Source: Planctomycetes bacterium GWA2_39_15
Lineage (GTDB): Bacteria; Planctomycetota; Brocadiia; Brocadiales; Brocadiaceae
NCBI GenBank assembly: GCA_001824485.1
Contig: MHXP01000229.1
Coordinates: 1 to 43,984 of the forward strand
Direction: 5' to 3'
Length of the DNA: 43,984 nucleotides
Made by a program: the position numbers and the translations under genes. The notes beneath the pieces were generated by a model, which searched no databases, was not told the origin of the DNA, and saw only the letters and a program-made list of their open reading frames with translations. This document shows, piece by piece, positions 10,205 through 19,771 of the stretch. Numbering within the stretch: position 1 is the first letter of the stretch; each line of letters opens with the position of its first letter.

Positions 10205-10304
10205 TGTCATGCCCGAATGCTTCTATCGGGTATCCAGTGTCTTTTGCGATACTGGCGAAAACAGAAAGACTCTGGATTCCCGCTTAAAGACCGCGGGAAT
10301 GACA
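10205..10304. repeat. Palindromic intergenic repeat
   Basis: Left arm GTCATGCCCGAATGCTTCTATCGGGTATCCAGTGTCTTT; right arm reverse complement GTCATTCCCGCGGTCTTTAAGCGGGAATCCAGAGTCTTT. Confidence 0.75.
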
Positions 10305-10329
10305 ATCTTAATCAAAGAGGTATTTTCAG

Positions 10330-11616
10330 GTGAAAATATTGCATTTTGCTGCGCACCTTGGAGGTGGAGTTGGCAAGGCCTTGAGTGGGCTCGTTGCACA
10401 GGCGAGCGTATCAGGCCCAGGAGTGCAGCACCTTATCGTTTGTCTGGAAGAACCTGAAAAGAGACAATTCGTCGACTTGATTCGTGCATGCGGAGGCGAG
10501 GTAATTGTACGTCCAAGCAAGGATAGCATAGAGAAATTATTAAGAGATTCAGATATCATTCAGTTGGAGTGGTGGAACCACCCTGCAACAATCAAACATC
10601 TCTGTTCACTGTCAATTCCGCCTATTCGACTCCTTACCTGGTGTCATGTCTCTGGTCTGCATACCCCGATAATACCTAGACAATTAATTTTGGCTTCCCA
10701 TAGATTTCTTTTCACATCCCAATGCTCGTTTGAAAGCAAGGAGGTAATAGGTTTAATGCCTGAACTCGGAGATCGGTTAGGCGTGGTATTTAGCAGTGGA
10801 GGATTTTCCGGCTTACCTGAACCTATTAGAGGGGTAAATAAAAAAATTTCGGTGGGGTATATAGGTAGTCTGAATTTTGCAAAACTTCACCCGAATTATG
10901 TTGATTATTTGGCAGCGGTAGATATATCCGAATTTAAAGTCAAAATGATTGGGGATTTAACAAATCAAGATATTCTGAATCAGCAATGTGATAGTTTATC
11001 CAAGACAGGAATGCTGGATTTCAGAGGATACACGACAGATATTGTTTCCGAACTTGCCTCTATTAATGTGCTTGCATATCTTCTGAGTCCGGAACACTAT
11101 GGGACTACTGAAAATGCGCTCATTGAGGCGATGGCTATGGGGATTATGCCCATCGTATTGGATAATCCGTCAGAGCGTCAGATTGTTGATGATCGCCATA
11201 CAGGGTTAATTGTCCGCTCGCCGGATGAATTCGCAGAAGCAATTAAGTGGTTATCCGAAAACCCTGATGATAGACAAAGGCTGGGAAGTCAGGCTGCGAA
11301 ATCGGTCAGAGAAAGATTTTCCGCAGAAAAAATGGAAGCCGCGCTCAATGGGCATTATCAATCAATACTGCCCATGGAAAAAAGAGAAATTGTTTTTTCG
11401 GAAATTTTTGGAGCTTCTCCGGCAGAGTGGTTCCTCTCCTGCCAGGGCGATAGAAACCTTTTCGCTGGGGATGGCAGCATCAATCCGGTTAACGGCACCC
11501 CTCTCAGTTACGGGTTGTTTGAAAAAAGCAAAGGAACGGTGTTTCATTTTACTGAGCATTTTCCGGATAATTTGAAACTGAGATTATGGGCAAAGAACCT
11601 GAAATTGCTACAGTGA
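10330..11616 (+). CDS. Glycosyltransferase, GT4-like
   Basis: ILHFAAHLGGGVGKALSGLV N-terminus, C-terminal TENALIEAMAMGIMPIVLDNPSERQIVDDRHTGLIVRSPDEFAEAI. Confidence 0.85.
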   Translation: MKILHFAAHLGGGVGKALSGLVAQASVSGPGVQHLIVCLEEPEKRQFVDLIRACGGEVIVRPSKDSIEKLLRDSDIIQLEWWNHPATIKHLCSLSIPPIRLLTWCHVSGLHTPIIPRQLILASHRFLFTSQCSFESKEVIGLMPELGDRLGVVFSSGGFSGLPEPIRGVNKKISVGYIGSLNFAKLHPNYVDYLAAVDISEFKVKMIGDLTNQDILNQQCDSLSKTGMLDFRGYTTDIVSELASINVLAYLLSPEHYGTTENALIEAMAMGIMPIVLDNPSERQIVDDRHTGLIVRSPDEFAEAIKWLSENPDDRQRLGSQAAKSVRERFSAEKMEAALNGHYQSILPMEKREIVFSEIFGASPAEWFLSCQGDRNLFAGDGSINPVNGTPLSYGLFEKSKGTVFHFTEHFPDNLKLRLWAKNLKLLQ

Positions 11617-11816
11617 AATATGAGAAAGCACCTGATCTAAAGAGTGCATGCCAACTACTATACAATATTGTTAATAGACCGATTTTTTTCGTACCGCTTT
11701 TCGTGCTTAACCTTTATTGAAGTGTTACCAAAATATTTAACAAAATTTTAGTCGAATTACTGACCAGATAAAAAAATTTTAAAATATGCTACAGTATAAG
11801 CTGATGGAGTAATAAA

Positions 11817-13127
11817 ATGAATTTTGATAAAATAAATCAAAAACTGGAAGAAACAATGTGCTTCTCTGCTAATGAAGATAAAATAGGTAAAGTATCAGCC
11901 GAATTACTTCAATATTTAGGCCAAAAGAAGATTATTATATACCCTGCTGGCGCATTAGGGCAGCTGCTTGAGAAAACTCTTGCGAGTTATAATATTTCAA
12001 TATTTTCTTTCATAGATAGAGAGTCGCCAAATTTAGTTAAAATAGGAGAAACACCCGTCTACGCACCTAATTATTTAGAGAAGCTGGATGAAAGTTATAT
12101 AGTTTTAATAGCAACCAACTGGAAGTCGCAGTTTGAAACCTTGTCAAATATTTCCAAGCAGCATAACAGCAATCTTGCTGTAATTAATGGATTCTCTGTT
12201 AATAGAGTATTTCGATACAATATTTGCAGTGCGCAACTGAAAAATCAGCAGCCTTATGATCTTATACAGTGTGAAAACTGCGGGTTTGAACGCCGGGAAT
12301 GCTCGTTATGTTTAACGTACTTAAAAAAAGTCGGACATGTTGCAGATCAAAATGTCTGGCGAAGTAAAACCTTTGACTGGTTTGGATATATCTTAGGACA
12401 GGCATGCACTCTAAAATGTGTACATTGTTGTGAATCCATACCATATCTCAAGGATCATAAATTTGTTCCGTGCGAAACTATTGTTGCGGATATTTCCAAA
12501 ATTGCCGCATCATGTCAATTTCTTAAATTTGTTGAGCTCATTGGTGGAGAACCATTTTTACATCCTGAATTTGAAAATATTCTGAATTCCCTGCTTAAGA
12601 TTAAAAACATTGGATACATCAAGATGTTTACCAACGCTACTGTTATTCCAACTGATTTATTGTGTGATATTCTGAAAAATCCGAGAATTATGCTGCAAGT
12701 ATCAAATTATGAACATCAGACATCCGAAAGTTTGCTGAAAAAAATAACTGCAACAAAACTGAAATTGAAAGAAAAAGGTATCCGCTATGTTTTTTCACCG
12801 CATTTAGAGTGGAGAGATTTTTCATCGTTTGCGCTGCATAATACCGAAGAAAAAGTTTTAAAGAAAGTGTTTAAAAACTGCCCTATATTGAATTGTCACA
12901 GATTATACAATGGTGTTCTTTATAGATGCCCGCATCAGTATGCCGGGATTCAATTGGGAAAGTTAGAGAAATATAGTATTGAATGTATTGATATACATAG
13001 ATATACAAATAAGGATTTAGGCAAAGCATTAGAGGAATTCGAAAATATAGATTATATAGATGCATGCAGATATTGTACATTGCCATATGATGCCCCTGTC
13101 GTACCTGCTGGTGAACAATTAAAATAA
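11817..13127 (+). CDS. rSAM protein with N-terminal Rossmann-like module
   Basis: IIIYPAGALGQLLEKTLASYNISIFSFIDRESP...PVYAP module; rSAM motif ACTLKCVHCCESIPYLK; GGEPFLHPEF; C-terminal Cys residues CPILNCHRLYNGVLYRCPHQ and CRYC. Confidence 0.87.
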   Translation: MNFDKINQKLEETMCFSANEDKIGKVSAELLQYLGQKKIIIYPAGALGQLLEKTLASYNISIFSFIDRESPNLVKIGETPVYAPNYLEKLDESYIVLIATNWKSQFETLSNISKQHNSNLAVINGFSVNRVFRYNICSAQLKNQQPYDLIQCENCGFERRECSLCLTYLKKVGHVADQNVWRSKTFDWFGYILGQACTLKCVHCCESIPYLKDHKFVPCETIVADISKIAASCQFLKFVELIGGEPFLHPEFENILNSLLKIKNIGYIKMFTNATVIPTDLLCDILKNPRIMLQVSNYEHQTSESLLKKITATKLKLKEKGIRYVFSPHLEWRDFSSFALHNTEEKVLKKVFKNCPILNCHRLYNGVLYRCPHQYAGIQLGKLEKYSIECIDIHRYTNKDLGKALEEFENIDYIDACRYCTLPYDAPVVPAGEQLK

Positions 13128-13150
13128 TTAATTTTAGAGGATATATAAAA

Positions 13151-14188
13151 ATGAATAAAAAAGATATTACAGGAAACGCCGCGCCATCAGGGAAAAGAAT
13201 AAAACTTGCTGATGCTTTACCGCTAGAAACTCCATTAGTTGTTCAAATTTTCGATATTTATGCGTGTAATCTAGCGTGCAAATTCTGCAGCTATGGCCTG
13301 CCAAAAGAAAAACGGCCTGTTCTTTCAACGAAAAAAGTGATGGATATCCGTCTTTATAAAAAAATCATTGATGATATGACAGGATTTAAAAATAAGATAA
13401 AACTATTGCGCTTTTGCGGCGCAGGTGAATCTCTCCTAGATAAAAATATTGTTGAGATGATACAGTATGGAATGGATAAAATGGTTGCAGAACGAATTGA
13501 GCTTATTACAAACGGAATACTCCTGACCCATGAAATGTCAACAGCTATCCTGAATACAGGATTATCGCTGATAAGAATTTCAATTTACGGCGTGTCAGCA
13601 AAAACATACAAGGAAATGTGTTGTGCAGACGTAGATTTTAACAAAATTGTTGATAATATAAGGTTTTTTCATAAAGAAAATATACGCTTGGGCAAAAAAA
13701 CACGTATTTATATCAAATCAATGGATTGTGTGCTGAATGGACCGGAAGAAGAAGCAAAGTTTATTGAATTATTCGGAGATTATTGTGACACTTATGCTAT
13801 AGAAAAAGTACGTCCGAATGTTGCAGGAATTGACTACAGCCAATGGATAAAAGACGAAACACTAGATTCGAATGCGCTTGCAATTAAATTGCCTCCGATT
13901 TCAGTGTGCCCGCAGCCATTCCATTTAATTACAATATGCCCTGATGGAAGAGTAGTTCCGTGTTCATGTGAATCTATGACAGGTGTTGGTAATTGTTCAG
14001 AAGATTCTATAGTCGATATCTGGCAAGGAAAAGCGCTTCGACAACTTCAATTCTTAATGCTTGATGGCCATAAATCTGTTGGTGGAGTATGTGAAGACTG
14101 CAATATTGTTCAATGCAGGCCATTTCCTGAGGATATTCTTGATAATTATGCTGAAATACTTAAGAAAAAATATGAAAATAATATTTAA
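13151..14188 (+). CDS. rSAM/SPASM protein
   Basis: YACNLACKFCSYG; CPQPFHLITICPDGRVVPCSCESM; CEDCNIVQC. Confidence 0.9.
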   Translation: MNKKDITGNAAPSGKRIKLADALPLETPLVVQIFDIYACNLACKFCSYGLPKEKRPVLSTKKVMDIRLYKKIIDDMTGFKNKIKLLRFCGAGESLLDKNIVEMIQYGMDKMVAERIELITNGILLTHEMSTAILNTGLSLIRISIYGVSAKTYKEMCCADVDFNKIVDNIRFFHKENIRLGKKTRIYIKSMDCVLNGPEEEAKFIELFGDYCDTYAIEKVRPNVAGIDYSQWIKDETLDSNALAIKLPPISVCPQPFHLITICPDGRVVPCSCESMTGVGNCSEDSIVDIWQGKALRQLQFLMLDGHKSVGGVCEDCNIVQCRPFPEDILDNYAEILKKKYENNI

Positions 14189-14226
14189 TGTACAAATATA
14201 TATAATTAAGGCATCAAAAAATTAAT

Positions 14227-16413
14227 ATGAAAGTGTCCGTTGCAGATAAAGATATTGTAAATACTTTTCAGGCAAATTTTGGTATGTTAAGCTCTAAACC
14301 ACTGGTTTTGTATGGAATTGGTGAAAAAACCAGGATTTTAGTAGAGCAGTGTGACGATTACAATATTGTTGGGCTTATGGACAAAAACAGCGCAGGCTGT
14401 GTCGTATATGGGAAAAAAGTTTTATCCCCTGAAGATGTTATTGGAATAAGTCAACACATTATCATTATATCAAATTTTGCGAGCGCAGACCTGATTTATC
14501 AGAGAATTGCATATCTTGAAAAAGAGCATGGTATTAATATTTATCATCTAAATGGAACAAAACCAAAAGATTCATACATTGAACCATCAAACAACTATCA
14601 GTCAGGCACAGGTTTTACATATGAGGACCTGAAGCATTGTATAAACAAAAGTGATATAGTTTCTTTTGATATATTTGATACCATTTTAATGAGGAAGTGC
14701 TTATCTCCGATTAATATTTTTCAAATAGTTGAAAGGAAACTTGGCGAGGGACACGGATTAAATATTAAATTTACAGAAAAAAGGATTGAAGCAGAAAAAA
14801 TAGCTTATACTTCATTTGGAAATGCTTGTAATATACATTCAATATATTCCATAATGACCCAAAGATTTAATATATCAGATGTTTCTGCAGACTTGTGCGA
14901 GATGCTTGAAATCCAGACTGAACTTGAATACATTGTCCCGCGCACCATTATGGTTGACGCCATGCGGCATGCAAAAAGTTTAAATAAAAAAGTTCTGTTG
15001 ACTTCTGATATGTATTTTCCATGTGAAATTATAAAAAATATTCTTACTTCAAATAATATTGTGGATTGGGATGAGCTAATTATATCTTGTGATGTCAATG
15101 GGTCGAAGTACAGCGGTAATTTATGGAAATATTATAGAGAATTATATAAAGAAAAACAGATATTGCATATTGGTGATGATGATTTCGCAGATATCAAGCA
15201 AGCCGCATCCTATGGGATAAATACTTTTAAAGTACATTCAGCGCTGGATCTTCTCAATATTTCCTCCATCAGCGAGGTGTCTAACAAGGCACAAACGTTT
15301 GATGATAAACTGTTATTAGGCAATACAGTTGCATGTTTATTTAATAATCCGTTTGTATTATCCAAAACTAATAAAATTAACGTTGATGATTTTTTCACCA
15401 TAGGATATTCCTTTTTAGGGCCTTTAATCCTGAAATTCATATTATTTCTTATTAATCTATCTGCTAAAAATAATATTACCAAGATGCTTTTTCTCTCTCG
15501 CGACAGTTATATTCTTGAAAAGTTGTATCAAAATTATATTCAAAAAACGGGACATGATAATCTCCCTAAGGGGATATATTTTCTTACATCAAGAAGAGCT
15601 TTATCCGTATCTTCAATTGAAAATATTAACGGGATCGCTGATGTATTTAAGCATGCTCCTTATGTCACGAGGATTAATTTCAAACAGTTTCTTTGGGCAA
15701 CTTTTGGAGTGCAGGCGCATGAAAATGATATATATCAAAATCAGTTATTATATGATCTCAATGCTAAAGAATTAGAGCTGCATATAATATCAAAATATGG
15801 AGTTGAAATAATCGAAACAGCGAAAGAAGAAAGAAAATGTTATGTTGATTATTATTTAACCTTAGGTATTGAGGAAAATGAAAAAATCGGTGTTGTAAAC
15901 TTTGTATCCGGCGGAGTAACTCAGCATTTCTTTGAAAAAGTATTTAAAAATCCAAATACCAACTTTATATATTTTGCTACACTCGTTAATTTTGAGGATG
16001 TTTCATGCGAAAATGAAGTGCATGCTGTGTATGGGAAAAAACTATCTTCTTATACAGACAGCACTAATGCCCTTGTCAGGTATTATTTAACAGCTGAAAG
16101 TATATTCTCATCCCCTGATGAACAGTTTGTGCGGTTTTCTAATGAGGGATTACCGGTGTATGAAAATATAGATCCACATCGTGATTTTTCCGGGATTGCA
16201 CGCTGCCATGAAGGCATTGAAAGTTTTTTTAATGACACCTTAAAAAATGATACCCGCCTTATATCGCGCGATTTCAGTGATAAATTCTCAGACTATATTT
16301 TTGGCTTGGCATTTTCACCAAAAAAATGCAGTCTTTCCGCAGAGATTAAAAAAAAACTTAATATCAAAGACAGTTTTTCGCCGGATAAATCAGTGCAGAC
16401 AGCGAGTGAATAG
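14227..16413 (+). CDS. HAD-superfamily protein (COG5610-like) with N-terminal Rossmann-like module
   Basis: LVLYGIGEKTRILVEQCDDYNIVGLMDKNSAG module then SDIVSFDIFDTILMRKC (HAD DxxDT), LLTSDMYFP, ILHIGDDDFADIKQA, LFLSRDSYILEKLY. Confidence 0.8.
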   Translation: MKVSVADKDIVNTFQANFGMLSSKPLVLYGIGEKTRILVEQCDDYNIVGLMDKNSAGCVVYGKKVLSPEDVIGISQHIIIISNFASADLIYQRIAYLEKEHGINIYHLNGTKPKDSYIEPSNNYQSGTGFTYEDLKHCINKSDIVSFDIFDTILMRKCLSPINIFQIVERKLGEGHGLNIKFTEKRIEAEKIAYTSFGNACNIHSIYSIMTQRFNISDVSADLCEMLEIQTELEYIVPRTIMVDAMRHAKSLNKKVLLTSDMYFPCEIIKNILTSNNIVDWDELIISCDVNGSKYSGNLWKYYRELYKEKQILHIGDDDFADIKQAASYGINTFKVHSALDLLNISSISEVSNKAQTFDDKLLLGNTVACLFNNPFVLSKTNKINVDDFFTIGYSFLGPLILKFILFLINLSAKNNITKMLFLSRDSYILEKLYQNYIQKTGHDNLPKGIYFLTSRRALSVSSIENINGIADVFKHAPYVTRINFKQFLWATFGVQAHENDIYQNQLLYDLNAKELELHIISKYGVEIIETAKEERKCYVDYYLTLGIEENEKIGVVNFVSGGVTQHFFEKVFKNPNTNFIYFATLVNFEDVSCENEVHAVYGKKLSSYTDSTNALVRYYLTAESIFSSPDEQFVRFSNEGLPVYENIDPHRDFSGIARCHEGIESFFNDTLKNDTRLISRDFSDKFSDYIFGLAFSPKKCSLSAEIKKKLNIKDSFSPDKSVQTASE

Positions 16414-16440
16414 CATTTTACAAAGAATGGAGAAATGTAA

Positions 16441-17655
16441 ATGAATTTCAAAGATACTAAACAAGTTGGATTTGAAACATACATACATACATACATACAT
16501 ACATACAACAAGGATATAGATTATATTGTTTGGGGATATGGCGACGCTTATAGATTATTTACAAAATCAGTAGGGGATATAATTAAAATAAGGTATATCA
16601 TTGATTCTGATGTGGCCAAGCAAGGTGAAACTCCTGATAGAATAGAGATAAAGTCCCCTCATGGCTTACAAGGTGAAGATAAACATGACGCCAAGATTAT
16701 CATTATACCTACCGGTGACATGGCAGACCAAATAATAAACGAATTAAAAATTATGGGATTCGATGAGTCTAACTACTGCTTTGCAAACGATATTATAATA
16801 AGTTTTAATTATTTCTATAACAAAAAAATTGTGATTCCAAATGCCTCTATCTGCGTTACGACCAAATGTACATTAAATTGTCACGGCTGCAGTGAATATA
16901 TACCATATCTAAAAGAACAACGTAATATAGAAATGGAAATTATAAAAAGAGATATTGATTTGCTGTTCAATAAAGTAGACTTTTGTGGCGAAATAGCATT
17001 TTCTGCCGGAGAAAATTTTTTAAATGAAGAATTGGGTGAAATTATTGATTATATATACAGCAAATACAGCAATAAATATCTCCGGATAGCATGTAATACA
17101 AATGGTACAGTGTTAATTAAAACAAATATCCTGCAAAGCATAAAAAAAGCAAATTGCCAAATTAGAATATCTGACTATCCTGCAAGTTCAAAGATTGAAC
17201 AAATAATTCAATTACTAAAAGAGAATGATATTCGTTATTTAGTCAATGATAACTTTTCTTTTGGTACAAACAGAAGGGGGACATGGTTCGATTTTGGGAT
17301 TCCACTGGTTTCGCATAATAAATCAATTGAAGAAAAAAAATATCTTTTCAGAAATTGTCAGCTTTATTGCAGAATGCTGCATAACGGAACATTTTATTAT
17401 TGTCCTACACAATTTGGAGCAACAGTAAGCGGATTGTATAATGCAAACAGAGAAAATGACATTTTAAACCTTGCCAAAGCGAAAGAAATAGATATTATTA
17501 AATTCTTCCTCGGCTATAATGATAATGGATATATAAATTTTTGTGACAGATGCGATGGAATGGGTTCTGCGATAAATAAAAACACAATACCTGCCGGAAT
17601 ACAGATGAGTAAGGATGAAATGGAAAAGCTGGGAAATCGCAGTAACTGTTTTTAA
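16441..17655 (+). CDS. rSAM protein with N-terminal Rossmann-like module; 5' end contains an in-frame (ACAT)7 tract
   Basis: TKCTLNCHGCSEYIPYLK; YIVWGYGDAYRLFTKSVGDIIKIRYIIDSD module; SPASM-like CQLYCRMLHNGTFYYCPTQ; CDRC. Confidence 0.87.
   Translation: MNFKDTKQVGFETYIHTYIHTYNKDIDYIVWGYGDAYRLFTKSVGDIIKIRYIIDSDVAKQGETPDRIEIKSPHGLQGEDKHDAKIIIIPTGDMADQIINELKIMGFDESNYCFANDIIISFNYFYNKKIVIPNASICVTTKCTLNCHGCSEYIPYLKEQRNIEMEIIKRDIDLLFNKVDFCGEIAFSAGENFLNEELGEIIDYIYSKYSNKYLRIACNTNGTVLIKTNILQSIKKANCQIRISDYPASSKIEQIIQLLKENDIRYLVNDNFSFGTNRRGTWFDFGIPLVSHNKSIEEKKYLFRNCQLYCRMLHNGTFYYCPTQFGATVSGLYNANRENDILNLAKAKEIDIIKFFLGYNDNGYINFCDRCDGMGSAINKNTIPAGIQMSKDEMEKLGNRSNCF
16477..16506 (+). repeat. Tetranucleotide simple sequence repeat (ACAT)7 plus AC inside a coding region
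   Basis: Direct reading: gaa ACATACATACATACATACATACATACATAC aac, encoding TYIHTYIHTY. Confidence 0.98.
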
Positions 17656-17674
17656 AGTAAATTATTATGGTTAA

Positions 17675-17816
17675 TAATAACTAAATCCTTCAATCCTGTA
17701 TGTAAACAAATGTAACGCATGGCTTAAGCCTTGCCCCAATAATGAACCATGAGCAAGCATGGTGGCTTACTTTAAAACACCTTGCTAAAGAGCGTTGCAG
17801 GATTTAGTTGTTATTG
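17675..17816. repeat. Possible MITE-like intergenic element with imperfect terminal inverted repeats
   Basis: Left AATAACTAAATCCTTCAA; right reverse complement AATAACAACTAAATCCTGCAA (3-nt indel); internal GGCTTAAGCC palindrome. Confidence 0.45.
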
Positions 17817-17888
17817 ATTAATAGGGATGACCTATTAATCTGTACGAACAATTTAAAATTGAAGCACAGACAAAAGATATTCGGGTCA

Positions 17889-17913
17889 GTACCACCCGCA
17901 TAGCGGGTGGTAC
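17889..17913. repeat. Perfect 11-bp stem with 3-nt loop upstream of a B12-rSAM gene
   Basis: GTACCACCCGC ATA GCGGGTGGTAC. Confidence 0.85.
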
Positions 17914-17959
17914 TATTGGAGAGTTATGTGGTAAACATGCCCATACGAAAGGATTGGTA

Positions 17960-19771
17960 ATGCTGCAACATACTAAAAATTTTCTGCTAGTAGCTCCGAG
18001 AATGGTTGAGGATGAAACCGATACTTGCTTATTCCCTCTTGGTATCGCATATGTTTCCAGTTCCTTAAAAAGCAAGGGGTTTTCTGTGTTTACACTCAAT
18101 CTTAATTATGTAACCGGAAACATTAGCGAAGTTATAATCAAAAAAATAAAAGAAGATGATATTGATATTGTTATGACCGGTGGTCTTTCAGTGCAATATA
18201 GCATGATTTATGAGATACTGAGCGCCGCCAAACAAGTGAATGTTTTGACTGTGGTTGGTGGTGGGATTATTTCCGCAGAACCTTTCGTGGCGATGGAAGC
18301 TTTGCATTATGCTGACATCGGTGTGATTGGCGAAGGAGAAATTACCTGCTGTGAATTGGCTGATGCACTTCAAAGAGGAAAAGATTTACACACTATTAAT
18401 GGTTTAGTTTTTAAGGGGGGGGATAATTATGTAACAACCAATCCGCGTAAAGAAATTGATAATCTTGACAGTATTCCATGGCCTGATTGTGAAGGCTTTG
18501 AAATCTCAAAAAACATAGCTGCCGGTTCCAGTATAATCGGTTTACACCATACCCGCTCGGTTGCTATGATTTCCAGCCGCTCATGCCCATTCAATTGTAC
18601 TTTTTGTTTTCATACATCGGGGAAAAAATATCGCAAACGATCTTTTGATAATTTTTTTCAAGAATTGGATTATCTTGTGACAAATTATAATATTGAGTTT
18701 TTATATCTATTTGATGAACTATTTTCAAAAAATTATGAAAGATTAAAAGCTTTTTGTTTACGTATTAAAAAGTACAATCTCAAATGGTCGGCAGCATTTA
18801 GAGTTGATGACATCACACAAGAGATGCTTCATATACTCAAAGAAAGTGGCTGTGTTCAAATGGGCTTTGGAATAGAAAGTGCCGATGACCGTATATTAAA
18901 AAGCATGCGTAAACAGATAAATGTGGACCAAATAGAAAAGGCACTGAAATTAGTATACGACTCTGGCATGATCGCACAAGGAAATCTCATCTTCGGAGAT
19001 CTTGAAGAAACAGTTGAAACTGCGAGAAATTCATTGAATTGGTGGTATGCTCACAGAGAATACTCGCTCAAATTAACTCCAATCATCGCGTATCCTGGAA
19101 CATTTGTTTACCAGCAAGCATGCTCAAGAGGACTCATAAAAGATAAAATTCAGTTTTTGCGTGATGGCTGTCCTCAAATAAATTTCTCGAAAATGACAGA
19201 CTCTGAATTTGGGGAAATATTACAGGAAATATTTAATGCGCAAGCAGAAGAGTTGCGCCCGACAAATTTCCATATTGATAATATAAATTCTTCAACAGGC
19301 AGAGTTGGCATAATTGGTGAGTGTGTAAGGTGTGGCGAGAAGAATGATTGGGAAAATGTAAAGCTGTTCACAACAAATCGTATTAACTGTAAAAAATGCC
19401 AGCAACGGCTACATATACCTTTTGATGCAAACATTTTAAGCAATATAGAAAAAAATGTGAAAAAAATACTATGCCAATACCAAAAAATAGTGTTTTGGGG
19501 TATGGCAGCATATGCAGTTGAGGTTATAAAGAAGTTTGATATTTTACTTGACGACAATATTTACCTAGTTGATATTAGTAAAAGTATGCAAATGGCAAAT
19601 ATTATGGGTAAAAAAATTTTGCAACCAAACATTATTAATGAACAAGGTATAACAGCAGTTATTGTGCTTCCATCAGATTATTACACCAATATTAAGGCAT
19701 CTGTTGCTGCTGAATATAGTGGTGTGGAAAAAGTGTTCAATATGGCAAATCTGATAGGCAGTATTATTTGA
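17960..19771 (+). CDS. B12-binding rSAM protein with C-terminal zinc-ribbon-like segment and Rossmann-like module
   Basis: N-terminal B12-binding-like (PLGIAYVSSSLKSKGF...VVGGGIISAEPFVAME...IGVIGEGE), rSAM CPFNCTFCFH, CVRCGEKNDW...INCKKC, then KIVFWGMAAYAVEVIKKFDILLDDNIYLVDISKS. Confidence 0.88.
   Translation: MLQHTKNFLLVAPRMVEDETDTCLFPLGIAYVSSSLKSKGFSVFTLNLNYVTGNISEVIIKKIKEDDIDIVMTGGLSVQYSMIYEILSAAKQVNVLTVVGGGIISAEPFVAMEALHYADIGVIGEGEITCCELADALQRGKDLHTINGLVFKGGDNYVTTNPRKEIDNLDSIPWPDCEGFEISKNIAAGSSIIGLHHTRSVAMISSRSCPFNCTFCFHTSGKKYRKRSFDNFFQELDYLVTNYNIEFLYLFDELFSKNYERLKAFCLRIKKYNLKWSAAFRVDDITQEMLHILKESGCVQMGFGIESADDRILKSMRKQINVDQIEKALKLVYDSGMIAQGNLIFGDLEETVETARNSLNWWYAHREYSLKLTPIIAYPGTFVYQQACSRGLIKDKIQFLRDGCPQINFSKMTDSEFGEILQEIFNAQAEELRPTNFHIDNINSSTGRVGIIGECVRCGEKNDWENVKLFTTNRINCKKCQQRLHIPFDANILSNIEKNVKKILCQYQKIVFWGMAAYAVEVIKKFDILLDDNIYLVDISKSMQMANIMGKKILQPNIINEQGITAVIVLPSDYYTNIKASVAAEYSGVEKVFNMANLIGSII

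Noticed and set aside
16293-16511. Minus-strand ORF MLYVCMYVCMYVSN...
   Set aside because: Produced by the complement of the (ACAT)7 repeat and antisense to two well-supported genes.
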